A DNA stretch of 16,525 nucleotides from Candidatus Bathyarchaeota archaeon (GTDB taxonomy: Archaea > Thermoproteota > Bathyarchaeia > TCS64): NCBI GenBank assembly GCA_030691555.1, contig JAUYEB010000226.1, positions 1-16,525 of the forward strand. The letters are read 5' to 3'. This document shows, in pieces, positions 6,307-12,938 of the stretch; the stretch's first letter is position 1; every line of letters starts with the position of its first letter. The notes beneath the pieces were generated by a model. That model saw nothing but the letters and a program-made list of their open reading frames with translations. It was not told the DNA's origin and searched no databases. The position numbers and the translations under genes are program-made.

Positions 6307-6741
6307 CTACGCTTTCTCTAGCAGGGAGACCTTGTATCTTTCGTCGATTCTACGTTTCATCTTCAGATCGTCCATTTTGGTCACCATCATCTCGGCTAGG
6401 TACAGGACGACGCTTCCGTCTTCGAGGTGGCCCACCCACGATCTGTTGTCCCTGCAACCGGCAGAGATGTGAATATGAGGCTCATAGTCAGCGATCAGCC
6501 CGCTTATAGACACTATCTCAAGCGGCTCCTCGATCGTGTAGAACTTGTTCTCAGGTGGAAAGGTTGAGGTGTTGACGTAGTGGAGGCGGCAACGCTTCAG
6601 CGTCCCTACGCCGCACAGGACGGCGCCGTTACGGATGTCATACTTGCCGATGGCCTCCTTTATCGATTCGAGAAGCAGCTCGTCGGGTCCGAGGCCTATC
6701 GCGTAGAACCGGGGGCGTCCCCCAGACTCGATGACATTCAT
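6307..6741 (-). CDS. PPC-domain (DUF296) DNA-binding protein
   Basis: A 144-residue single-domain protein of the PPC/DUF296 family, trimeric proteins related to plant AHL DNA-binding domains and common in archaea and bacteria. LLLESIKEAIGKYDIRNGAVLCGVGTL is split over residues about 22-48. EPLEIVSISGLIA (72-84), PHIHIS (88-93) and VGHLEDGSVV (103-112) complete the pattern. His89, His91 and His105 are the likely metal ligands known from archaeal members. It lacks the AT-hook of plant proteins, so its DNA role is unproven. The start is ATG; an oligo-T stretch from the upstream gene (about 6778-6785) suggests separate transcription. Confidence 0.85.
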   Translation of the reverse strand: MNVIESGGRPRFYAIGLGPDELLLESIKEAIGKYDIRNGAVLCGVGTLKRCRLHYVNTSTFPPENKFYTIEEPLEIVSISGLIADYEPHIHISAGCRDNRSWVGHLEDGSVVLYLAEMMVTKMDDLKMKRRIDERYKVSLLEKA

Positions 6742-6777
6742 GGATACGGCTCGCCACCTTACCTATTGAAGCCATCT

Positions 6778-6785
6778 AGAAAAAA
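6778..6785 (-). terminator. Oligo-T terminator of the coiled-coil gene
   Basis: On the minus strand a run of six T (CCTTTTTTC) follows the stop of the gene at 6792 by under 10 bases. Archaeal RNA polymerase commonly ends at such T-runs without a hairpin. Confidence 0.5.
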
Positions 6786-6791
6786 GGCGCT

Positions 6792-7109
6792 TTAATTTGA
6801 GGGAAAGAGCTGCTTCCTAATGGTCGACTTCTCCGTGTTCAGGTGCTCCAGCTTCAGAGAATATTCCTCGAGTTTGGCCCTGTATCCCACTATTAGCTTT
6901 CCGATGTCCTTGCTGTTCTTGCGGAAATCCAGGATACGCTCCATGTCGTCCGGGTAACCAACCGATATGGTGGCCTTGCCGCTGCTCGCCGTCTCCAACA
7001 GCTTGAGGTTACCCTTTATCCTCCTGAACTTCGCGTCGAACTCGATGTCCTTTATGTTCTCCTCTATCTCAAGCATCCTGAGCAATAATGCCCTTCTTTC
7101 AGAAAACAT
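6792..7109 (-). CDS. Small coiled-coil protein (105 aa), family unknown
   Basis: A 105-residue protein with heptad-like spacing of Leu and Ile in residues about 1-35 (ALLLRMLEIEENIKDIEFDA) and 75-100 (YRAKLEEYSLKLEHLNTEKS). A short loop about 42-60 (SGKATISVGYPDD) lies between. The shape is two antiparallel helices, reminiscent of prefoldin-like or scaffold proteins, but I find no diagnostic motif. No Cys or membrane segment is present. The ATG at 7109 is supported by CTATAAG (about 7142-7149) on this strand. It is divergent from the DUF2797 gene. Confidence 0.65.
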   Translation of the reverse strand: MFSERRALLLRMLEIEENIKDIEFDAKFRRIKGNLKLLETASSGKATISVGYPDDMERILDFRKNSKDIGKLIVGYRAKLEEYSLKLEHLNTEKSTIRKQLFPSN

Positions 7110-7233
7110 GAATAAACACTAAATAATAATGGGCGACCGGGACTTATAGGTCTTTTAGAATTTATATGTGTGTAACATTCGGTCGTGCTCAACGATATAT
7201 TCATCAGCGCCTAGCTGTGTTAGCGAGTCCTCG

Positions 7234-8151
7234 ATGACAGCTCGATTGGCCTTGGCTATTCGATGGGTGAAGGATGGTGAGGCTTGGCGCTGTCAAGTGT
7301 TGTTTGGTGGCGAAGAGGAAAGCCGCCTCAGCCTTGAACGGGGCGGGAACATCTTCCTGAAAATCTTGAATGGCCGGTTTTGCACCGGGTATTCGAGACT
7401 CGTAAAAGAAAAAGGTGATTTGGATACCTGGAAGGAACGCGTTCAATGCCCAAGCGCGTCGATTGTCGACTCTGGCACCCAGTGCAGGGAGTGCCAACAA
7501 CGCGATATTTCGGCGCCGTGTGCCCGCTGCGACGGGAGTCGATGCCTCGCTCGACCCGAACTCAAACTAGCGTGCGAGAGGGACATGGCCTACGTCTACA
7601 TCGCCAGCTTCGGTGGAGGCAGGTTGAAGGCCGGCGTCTCACACGGGGGCCGGGTCGAGAGGCGCTGGGTGGAGCAAGGCGCGGACGCGGCGCGCAGGGT
7701 CCTCATCGGTAACGGCATGGATGTTCGACGCTTCGAGAATCGGATACAGGGTGAACTAGGCGCTTTGAGGCGCCTGAGGCCGGAGGAGAAGATGGATCTG
7801 AAGCCGAGTCGGGACCCTTTGGATGGGCTCAGGCTACTAGACGAATACGAGGAAAAGATACACGAGGCCTTCCCAAAAGCCAACCACTTCCACGAAGAAA
7901 CTAGAGTCCTCCTTCCCATCTACAACCTCCCCGTCATCAGCACGAGGCCTGTTGAACTTAGGGTCCGCGACGGCGTCGAGATTTCGGGGAGAATACTCGG
8001 GGTGAAGGGTCCAGTCCTATTCGTGGAGAAGAACAGGCTCATTTTCTCGGTGAGCTTGCATAGGCTGGTGGGGAGGAGGATCGAGGTGGGTGCCACGCAA
8101 TCCACCGTAGCCCAATCGGGTCTACGCCTCTTCATCGATGAAGGACCCTAG
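7234..8151 (+). CDS. DUF2797 family protein with zinc-binding cysteines
   Basis: A 305-residue protein matching DUF2797. It has FCTGY (residues 49-53) and a cysteine-rich block QC...CRECQQRDISAPCARC...C (Cys72, 84, 87, 96, 99, 104) likely to bind zinc. AYVYIASFGGGRLKAGVSHG (119-138) and RRWVEQGADAARR (143-155) follow, the latter resembling a GIY-YIG-like strand-helix. The function of the family is not established; a nucleic-acid role is plausible. The frame opens at 7168, but TTTATATG (about 7158-7165) would place the transcript start near 7190, after that codon. The ATG at 7234 also begins the conserved part. The first ~330 bases have less G/C-biased codons than the rest. Confidence 0.8.
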   Translation: MTARLALAIRWVKDGEAWRCQVLFGGEEESRLSLERGGNIFLKILNGRFCTGYSRLVKEKGDLDTWKERVQCPSASIVDSGTQCRECQQRDISAPCARCDGSRCLARPELKLACERDMAYVYIASFGGGRLKAGVSHGGRVERRWVEQGADAARRVLIGNGMDVRRFENRIQGELGALRRLRPEEKMDLKPSRDPLDGLRLLDEYEEKIHEAFPKANHFHEETRVLLPIYNLPVISTRPVELRVRDGVEISGRILGVKGPVLFVEKNRLIFSVSLHRLVGRRIEVGATQSTVAQSGLRLFIDEGP

Positions 8152-8170
8152 CGCCTCAGGGTGGCGAAGC

Positions 8171-8178
8171 CATATAAC
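8171..8178 (+). promoter_or_regulatory. TATA-like box of the first DinB-fold gene
   Basis: CATATAAC lies about 35-40 bases before the ATG at 8212 and just after the DUF2797 stop. This gives a predicted leader of about 10-15 bases that ends in GGTGA. Confidence 0.45.
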
Positions 8179-8211
8179 CGGCTGTCAAGACACTCTTCAC
8201 GGTGAATTGTC

Positions 8212-8697
8212 ATGTCAGCTAAGGCCCAGATCATGAAGGAGTTCGCCGAGTACCACCTCAACGCCCTCGAGGAGACCCTCAAGGGGCTAGATGAGAAGGA
8301 GGCGAACTACAAGCCCACCGGCGAGTCGAACACCGTAGAGTGGGTCGTGAACCACCTGTGCAGGATAACCAACACGGCGCTGCCGCGGATAATCAAGGGC
8401 GACCCCAACTACAAGCCGATCGGCTGGCCCGACGACTACAAGGAACAGCACTATAGCCTAGACAAATACATGGCGGACCTGGCCGCGGGCAAGAGGGCCG
8501 TCCTGGACGGCATCGGTAAGCTTACTGACGCGGAGCTCGAGCAGGACATCTCCCTCTGGGGAGGTACGAGGAAGCGCAAGGTAGGCCTCTTCGCCTACAT
8601 CGGCGAGATAGTGCACCATAAGGGGCAGATAGCCTACATCCGGGGGACCGTCAAGCGCTTCAAGGCGAAGGACTCGAACTTCCTCGACAACTGCTGA
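8212..8697 (+). CDS. DinB/YfiT-fold protein, candidate bacillithiol S-transferase (copy 1)
   Basis: A 161-residue four-helix DinB-fold protein. WVVNHLCRI puts His48 in helix 2 and GEIVHHKGQIAYI places Glu132, His135 and His136 in helix 4. This is the site where family members bind Ni, Zn or Fe through three His; here the first residue of the usual H-x3-H is Glu132. The DinB/YfiT superfamily includes bacterial bacillithiol S-transferases (BstA) and mycothiol- and glutathione-dependent relatives. Because bshA, bshB and bshC lie just downstream, transfer of a bacillithiol-type thiol to electrophiles is a reasonable inference, not shown. A second, related copy follows after 82 bases. It has its own TATA box upstream and a T-run after its stop. 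Confidence 0.8.
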   Translation: MSAKAQIMKEFAEYHLNALEETLKGLDEKEANYKPTGESNTVEWVVNHLCRITNTALPRIIKGDPNYKPIGWPDDYKEQHYSLDKYMADLAAGKRAVLDGIGKLTDAELEQDISLWGGTRKRKVGLFAYIGEIVHHKGQIAYIRGTVKRFKAKDSNFLDNC

Positions 8698-8715
8698 AAA
8701 GGCATCAAATACCCC

Positions 8716-8721
8716 TTTTTT
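8716..8721 (+). terminator. Oligo-T terminator after the first DinB-fold gene
   Basis: ACCCC followed by six T lies 19 bases after the stop of the gene at 8212 and just before the TATA-like GTTATATACA of the next gene. It suggests that the two DinB copies are transcribed separately. Confidence 0.5.
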
Positions 8722-8730
8722 CGCAACAGT

Positions 8731-8740
8731 GTTATATACA
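8731..8740 (+). promoter_or_regulatory. TATA-like box of the second DinB-fold gene
   Basis: GTTATATACA is centred about 45 bases before the ATG at 8780. It predicts a transcript start near 8762 and a leader that includes GGTGG just before the ATG. Confidence 0.5.
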
Positions 8741-8779
8741 CATTAAACCAGAGATAAAGCCGGAATTCTAGGTGGTTGG

Positions 8780-9238
8780 ATGACCGTAAAGACGAAGATG
8801 ATAAAGGACTTCGCACAGATCGGATTCGACAGGCTAGGAAGCGCAACCAAGAACATGAAGCCCGAGCAGCTCGACTGGAAGAGCTGCACGCAGGCCAACA
8901 CCATCAGGTGGATACTCACCCATCTGAGCGAGGAACTGAACGTCTCCCTCCCCAAGTTCCTCGGCGAGGAGCAGCCTAAGGAATGGCCAAAGGACTACGT
9001 CGGCAACCCGAAGTACAAGATGGAGAGGATCATGGCCGACATCGAGAGGGGTCACAGGAAGCTCAACGCCGGCTTAAACAAGCTGACGAACGAGAGGCTC
9101 GCCGAGCCGGTGGAGGCCTGGGCGGGCAAGAAGCCCCGCGAGGCCTACATCATGATTATGGTGGCTGAGATAGTCCACCACGAGGGGCAGATCGCCGCCA
9201 TCCTCGGCGTCGAGAAGAGGATGAAGGGCACGAAGTAG
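8780..9238 (+). CDS. DinB/YfiT-fold protein, candidate bacillithiol S-transferase (copy 2)
   Basis: A 152-residue paralogue of the preceding gene. Both begin with a K-x-x-[IM]-[IM]-K-[ED]-F-A helix and share W-[IV]-[VL]-x-H-L at His48 and A/G-E-I-V-H-H-x-G-Q-I (here Glu130, His133, His134). The middle diverges (PKEWPKDYVGNPKYKMERIM versus GWPDDYKEQHY), so the copies probably handle different electrophiles or substrates. The tandem pair and its position beside bshA support thiol-transfer chemistry by context only; DinB-fold proteins also include isomerases and enzymes with no known thiol. The start is ATG with GGTGG 4 bases upstream. BshA begins about 58 bases after its stop on the same strand. 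Confidence 0.8.
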   Translation: MTVKTKMIKDFAQIGFDRLGSATKNMKPEQLDWKSCTQANTIRWILTHLSEELNVSLPKFLGEEQPKEWPKDYVGNPKYKMERIMADIERGHRKLNAGLNKLTNERLAEPVEAWAGKKPREAYIMIMVAEIVHHEGQIAAILGVEKRMKGTK

Positions 9239-9296
9239 GCGCCCACCTCTTTTTATTCACCCTTCTAGACACCCTATCTGTCAGGGGGCACCATAC

Positions 9297-10415
9297 ACGA
9301 GGATTGGCATAACCTGTTACCCGGGAGTCGGCGGGAGTGGCATACTCGCCACGCGCCTCGGCGTCGAGTTCGCCAAGCGGGGCCACGAGGTCCATTTCAT
9401 CACTTACGAGCGCCCGTTCGCCGTCCAGGGGATAGACCAGGAGAACGTCCACATCCACCTCGTCAACGTCCTCGAGTACCCCCTGTTCAAGTATCCGCCC
9501 TACACGGTGGCCCTCGGCTCCGAGATGGCGCGTGTGTCGAAGCAGGAGAAGCTGGACGTCCTCAACGTCCATTACGCCATCCCGCACGCGACGGCCGCCT
9601 ATCTCGCTAGGGAGATAACGGGCGTCCCCTACGTCGTGACCCTCCACGGAAGCGACGTCACCATACTGGGGAGCGACCCGAGCTACCAGATCGTAAACAA
9701 CCACAGCGTCGAGAAGGCCGACGCCGTCACGGCGGTCTCTAAATTCATGCAGAGGGAGGCATACGAGAGGCTGGGTATAGAGCGCGAGGTGAAGGTGATA
9801 CCCAACTTCGTCGACACCCAGGTATTCGCACCGGCGCCCAGCGAGGCGACCGAGGCCGACTGCGGCGAATGCGGTGGCATCATCCACGTGAGCAACTTCC
9901 GCCCCGTGAAGCGGGTCTCCGACCTCGTCTACGCCATGGCCATCGTGACCAAGGCGGAGCCAAAAGCCCGGCTGACGCTCGTGGGCGACGGCCCCGACAG
10001 ACACGGCGTAGAGAAGCTAATAGACGGCCTCGGGCTACACAGGAGCGTGACCCTGACGGGGTTCAGGAGCGACATACCCAATCTCATGCGCTGCAGCGAC
10101 ATAGGCGTCCTGTGCTCCGAGACCGAGAGCGCCCCACTGACCCTCCTCGAGGGGATGAGCACCGGGCTCCCCATGATCGCGACGAGTGTCGGCGGCGTGC
10201 TCGAAATAGTCGAAGAGGGCAAAAACGGGCTACTCGTGCCTCCGAAGCACCCGGAGGAGCTCGCCCAGGCGATCCTCCGCCTCTACAGGGACCAGAAGCT
10301 CCGGAAGAGGCTCGGCGAGAGGGCACGTAAGACCGTTCTGGAGAGATACACGGCGGAGAGGGTCGTCAGCCAGTACATCGAGACCTTCGAGTCAGTCTCC
10401 AGGTCTAGAGGTTGA
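9297..10415 (+). CDS. bshA: BshA-type glycosyltransferase (GlcNAc-malate synthase), abnormal start codon
   Basis: A GT4-family, GT-B-fold enzyme of about 372 residues, strongly resembling BshA, which joins GlcNAc from UDP-GlcNAc to L-malate, step one of bacillithiol synthesis. RIGITCYPGVGGSG opens the N-domain. YPLFKYPPY, LNVHYAIPHATAAYLA and TLHGSDVTILGSDPSY are BshA-like, as is SNFRPVKRV of the donor domain. The E-x7-E pair is Glu277/Glu285. No ATG, GTG or TTG occurs in frame between the upstream stop (9222) and conserved strand 1. ACG at 9297 stands where family alignment expects ATG (giving MRIGITCYP), 8 bases after GGGGG. Its end overlaps bshC by 11 bases, tail to tail. Confidence 0.9.
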   Translation, partial: TRIGITCYPGVGGSGILATRLGVEFAKRGHEVHFITYERPFAVQGIDQENVHIHLVNVLEYPLFKYPPYTVALGSEMARVSKQEKLDVLNVHYAIPHATAAYLAREITGVPYVVTLHGSDVTILGSDPSYQIVNNHSVEKADAVTAVSKFMQREAYERLGIEREVKVIPNFVDTQVFAPAPSEATEADCGECGGIIHVSNFRPVKRVSDLVYAMAIVTKAEPKARLTLVGDGPDRHGVEKLIDGLGLHRSVTLTGFRSDIPNLMRCSDIGVLCSETESAPLTLLEGMSTGLPMIATSVGGVLEIVEEGKNGLLVPPKHPEELAQAILRLYRDQKLRKRLGERARKTVLERYTAERVVSQYIETFESVSRSRG

Positions 10416-12135
10416 CGTAGAAGACGGTGGAGTTGGGCGTCCAGCCACCGTATAGCCTCTTGTATATCTCGACGTTCTCCCCCACACCCGAGGCGAGTGC
10501 GAGGTCGATCCAGGCCCAGTTGACCTCCTGCCCGTACTTCTCGGGTGCGAAGTGGCCGAAGGCATAGGAGAGGTAACAGTCCAGCTCCTGGACGAGCGCC
10601 TGCTTCGCCCTCATCTCCTGCATCAGTGTGGCTCTCGTCGCCGGATCTCCCAACCTGCGCTTGATGGAGCCGATCTCCGACTCGGCGTTAACCTTAGCCC
10701 CGCTCAGCGCCGCGTATGTCTCATCGATCGTTTTCTTGATGCGGCTATGTGCCTCGGCGATCCCCTCGACGTCGTCGGCCTTTTTGGTCTCCACCCACCC
10801 CGCGAGGGCGTCGAAGAGCTCCCTACGTGATAAGGTCGTGTATCCACGCGCCTCAAGGCCTCTCCCCGCCACCTCGTTCCACGGGGTGTTATAGAATACC
10901 CTGGCGTAGCGGGTGTACGCGGGGAAGGGTATGCCTAGCTGTGAGACGCCGGGGATCACCTCGGCGTAGTAGCTCGTCTCGCCGGGGCCGCCAACGTGGG
11001 CGACGACTGGGATGACCGAGTCCACGACCACCTGGCGGGAGTCAACTCTGGGAGTTATGATATTCGCTATTTCATCGATGTCTGGTTTCTCCGCTGAGAA
11101 GGAGTAGCTGTACGCCTGCTCGCACCTTGGGCACTTCCCCTCGACGCTGGCCGTCGACCCCGATCCCGCCCTGTACTTCAGTTCGACCCTGCTGCCGTGG
11201 CAACTAGGCGTCTGGCACTCGAGAAAGAAGGGCACATAGTCTCTAGGCCTTCTCCCAATCTGCGCCCTATAGCCAAGCTCCTCTATGAGATCGACGGCTT
11301 CGTTCGAGGCCCGCACGAAGCTGCTCCGGTTTGGCTCGGAGAGGAGGGTCTCATACCCGTGCTTGAAGAAGCCCCTGATCTCGGGGTCCGTCGCCGTCAG
11401 CATGGGCATCCCCATGTCCGACTCGAGGTTCACGATGGTTCCGAGTATCTTGGTGGAGAAATCGGCGACGTTCTCCGTGGAGTAGTAGGCGCCTCTGATG
11501 ATCGTGGAGACGTGGGAGAGGTTTTGGAGTATCCTCTCCTGCTTTACGGGCTCGATTCCCTTGAGGAGGCCGCGGTAGTTGCTCTCCAGCTTTTCTAGGG
11601 TCTTCCTGAGCCACTCCTCGTCCGGGTTTGGCAGTCGGCGTATTGGTGCGCCCTCGTACTCGGGTGGAGCAGGGTACGTGATCAGCATACCCCGTGCCGA
11701 GGGGCTTGGGACGCGGATGTTCAGCAGTTCAGCCTGGACGCTGTCGTAGTCCCCGACGTAGTAGAGCGGAGCATACCCGCCTCCCAGACCAGCGAGGACG
11801 GAGACGTACGTCATCTTGTTGAAGATGAAGCTGGGCCCACCGAGGCAGTTGGGCTGCTGCCCCGTCTCAACGGCGCCATTCTCGAGCGAGTCGATCGCCG
11901 TGGCGACGCGCGAGGTGAGTATCCCCAGCCTCCGCATCTGGTTCTTGACGGCCTTCTTCACCCCCTCGAGCTCCGCCGGGGGTGCACCGTACTTCGCCTT
12001 TATCTGCTCAAAGTACCCATGGCACTCGGCCATGTTCTGGGGGATCCTCCCCCAGAGGCGGGGGGCATGCTCGCCGCCCGGCTCCTTCTCGACGAACTTC
12101 TGGTAAAGCGTGTGTACTGCTGGTTTATCGCTCAA
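10405..12135 (-). CDS. bshC: BshC-type cysteine-adding enzyme of bacillithiol synthesis
   Basis: A 576-residue protein matching BshC, which attaches cysteine to GlcN-malate to finish bacillithiol. Diagnostic blocks are GAVETGQQPNCLGGPSFIFNK (split around residues 87-107; TGQQ at 91-94) and VVDSVIPVVAHVGGPGETSY (371-390). LYYVGDYDSV (about 124-133) stands where bacterial enzymes have an E-D-H-D-type motif, so that His is Tyr here. A C-x4-C-x22-C-x2-C set (Cys307, 312, 335, 338) forms a zinc-ribbon-like insertion. The frame is open 98 codons further upstream, over bshB. TTG at 12135 is chosen because GAGG lies 8 bases before it and bshB ends 5 bases earlier. Translation is probably coupled to bshB. 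Confidence 0.88.
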   Translation of the reverse strand: MSDKPAVHTLYQKFVEKEPGGEHAPRLWGRIPQNMAECHGYFEQIKAKYGAPPAELEGVKKAVKNQMRRLGILTSRVATAIDSLENGAVETGQQPNCLGGPSFIFNKMTYVSVLAGLGGGYAPLYYVGDYDSVQAELLNIRVPSPSARGMLITYPAPPEYEGAPIRRLPNPDEEWLRKTLEKLESNYRGLLKGIEPVKQERILQNLSHVSTIIRGAYYSTENVADFSTKILGTIVNLESDMGMPMLTATDPEIRGFFKHGYETLLSEPNRSSFVRASNEAVDLIEELGYRAQIGRRPRDYVPFFLECQTPSCHGSRVELKYRAGSGSTASVEGKCPRCEQAYSYSFSAEKPDIDEIANIITPRVDSRQVVVDSVIPVVAHVGGPGETSYYAEVIPGVSQLGIPFPAYTRYARVFYNTPWNEVAGRGLEARGYTTLSRRELFDALAGWVETKKADDVEGIAEAHSRIKKTIDETYAALSGAKVNAESEIGSIKRRLGDPATRATLMQEMRAKQALVQELDCYLSYAFGHFAPEKYGQEVNWAWIDLALASGVGENVEIYKRLYGGWTPNSTVFYVNL

Positions 12136-12140
12136 ACCAT

Positions 12141-12794
12141 CTACCTCAGCAAGTTCCTCGTCGCCTTCGTCTCGTAGAATGGCCCATTCCTCGCCAGGGA
12201 CTCCTCGGAGAAGGCCTCGGCGTACCGGCAGTTCCCCTGTGCGCCCCTCAACCCGGCCTTCTCGTCGCTGAACCTCTGGTAGTAGCCCCACTGGAGCTTG
12301 GCGAGTTGGGACTCGTGAGCGGCGATCGCCGCCCTCTTCTTGCTCATCGTCTCCGAGACATCGACCAAAACGTGGGGGCTCGGGAGGAGCGTGTTTATCT
12401 CCATGAGCAGGAGGCGCTCGACGAGGCACGGCTTCTTATACGTGGTCGTGTGAGCGGCCCACTCGATCGCCTCCTTCACAACGTCGTAGGCAGCCCTGTG
12501 GTCGGCGTGGTAGTCGAAGGGAAGATGAGTGATGACTATCCTCGGCCTCTCCGCCACGACTACGTCGGCCACCCGTTTAACGAGCTCCCTCGAGGCGTCG
12601 ACGTTGTCCGCCTCAAAAACGATGGGCTCTCGCAGCCCCAGGGCACCGCACGCCCTCTCCAACTCCCCCTTACGACTCCTCGGGTTACACGTCAGGCAGA
12701 GAACCCTCGACTCCTCGGCGTGCAGCGCGAGCGTCCCGCCGCAGCCGAAAGTTTCATCGTCGGGGTGGGAGACGACGGCAAGAATTCCGCCCAT
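12141..12794 (-). CDS. bshB: PIG-L/BshB-type GlcNAc-malate deacetylase
   Basis: A 217-residue LmbE/PIG-L-fold zinc hydrolase. HPDDE (residues 10-14) gives two ligands and the catalytic Asp, and HADH (96-99) the third His. The family removes acetyl groups from N-acetylglucosamine compounds; BshB takes the acetyl from GlcNAc-malate, MshB from GlcNAc-inositol. Sitting in one unit with bshC and facing bshA, this copy is best read as BshB; the fold alone would not decide it. ATG at 12794 is chosen over a TTG nine bases upstream, since CTTTTATG (12823-12830) predicts a transcript start near 12800 and a nearly leaderless mRNA. BshC follows after 5 bases. Confidence 0.88.
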   Translation of the reverse strand: MGGILAVVSHPDDETFGCGGTLALHAEESRVLCLTCNPRSRKGELERACGALGLREPIVFEADNVDASRELVKRVADVVVAERPRIVITHLPFDYHADHRAAYDVVKEAIEWAAHTTTYKKPCLVERLLLMEINTLLPSPHVLVDVSETMSKKRAAIAAHESQLAKLQWGYYQRFSDEKAGLRGAQGNCRYAEAFSEESLARNGPFYETKATRNLLR

Positions 12795-12822
12795 TGAGCT
12801 CAAACGATTAGGGAAACCAAGG

Positions 12823-12830
12823 CATAAAAG
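12823..12830 (-). promoter_or_regulatory. TATA-like box of the bshB-bshC operon
   Basis: CTTTTATG on the minus strand is about 30 bases before the bshB ATG. On the plus strand CCTTAAAAGC (12899-12908) similarly precedes the divergent gene at 12939, so the 144-base gap holds two back-to-back promoters. Confidence 0.5.
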
Positions 12831-12938
12831 GGGTTCCCCGAAGTTTCACCTCGGATAGACAGTTTCAGTCGACTCCCACCCGGAGCGGGCTGCGTCCACC
12901 TTAAAAGCGCACCAAGCACCGGGCTGGGTCGGATAGGC

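Noticed and set aside
9156..10004. Long minus-strand ORF opposite bshA
   Set aside because: Its composition (Val/Asp/Gly/Arg/His repeats) is typical of the antisense of a GC-rich gene, and bshA on the plus strand has clear family motifs.
12136..12429. N-terminal extension of the BshC frame over bshB
   Set aside because: These residues are an Arg/Glu/Pro-rich out-of-frame reading of bshB. TTG at 12135 with GAGG upstream gives a normal BshC N-terminus.
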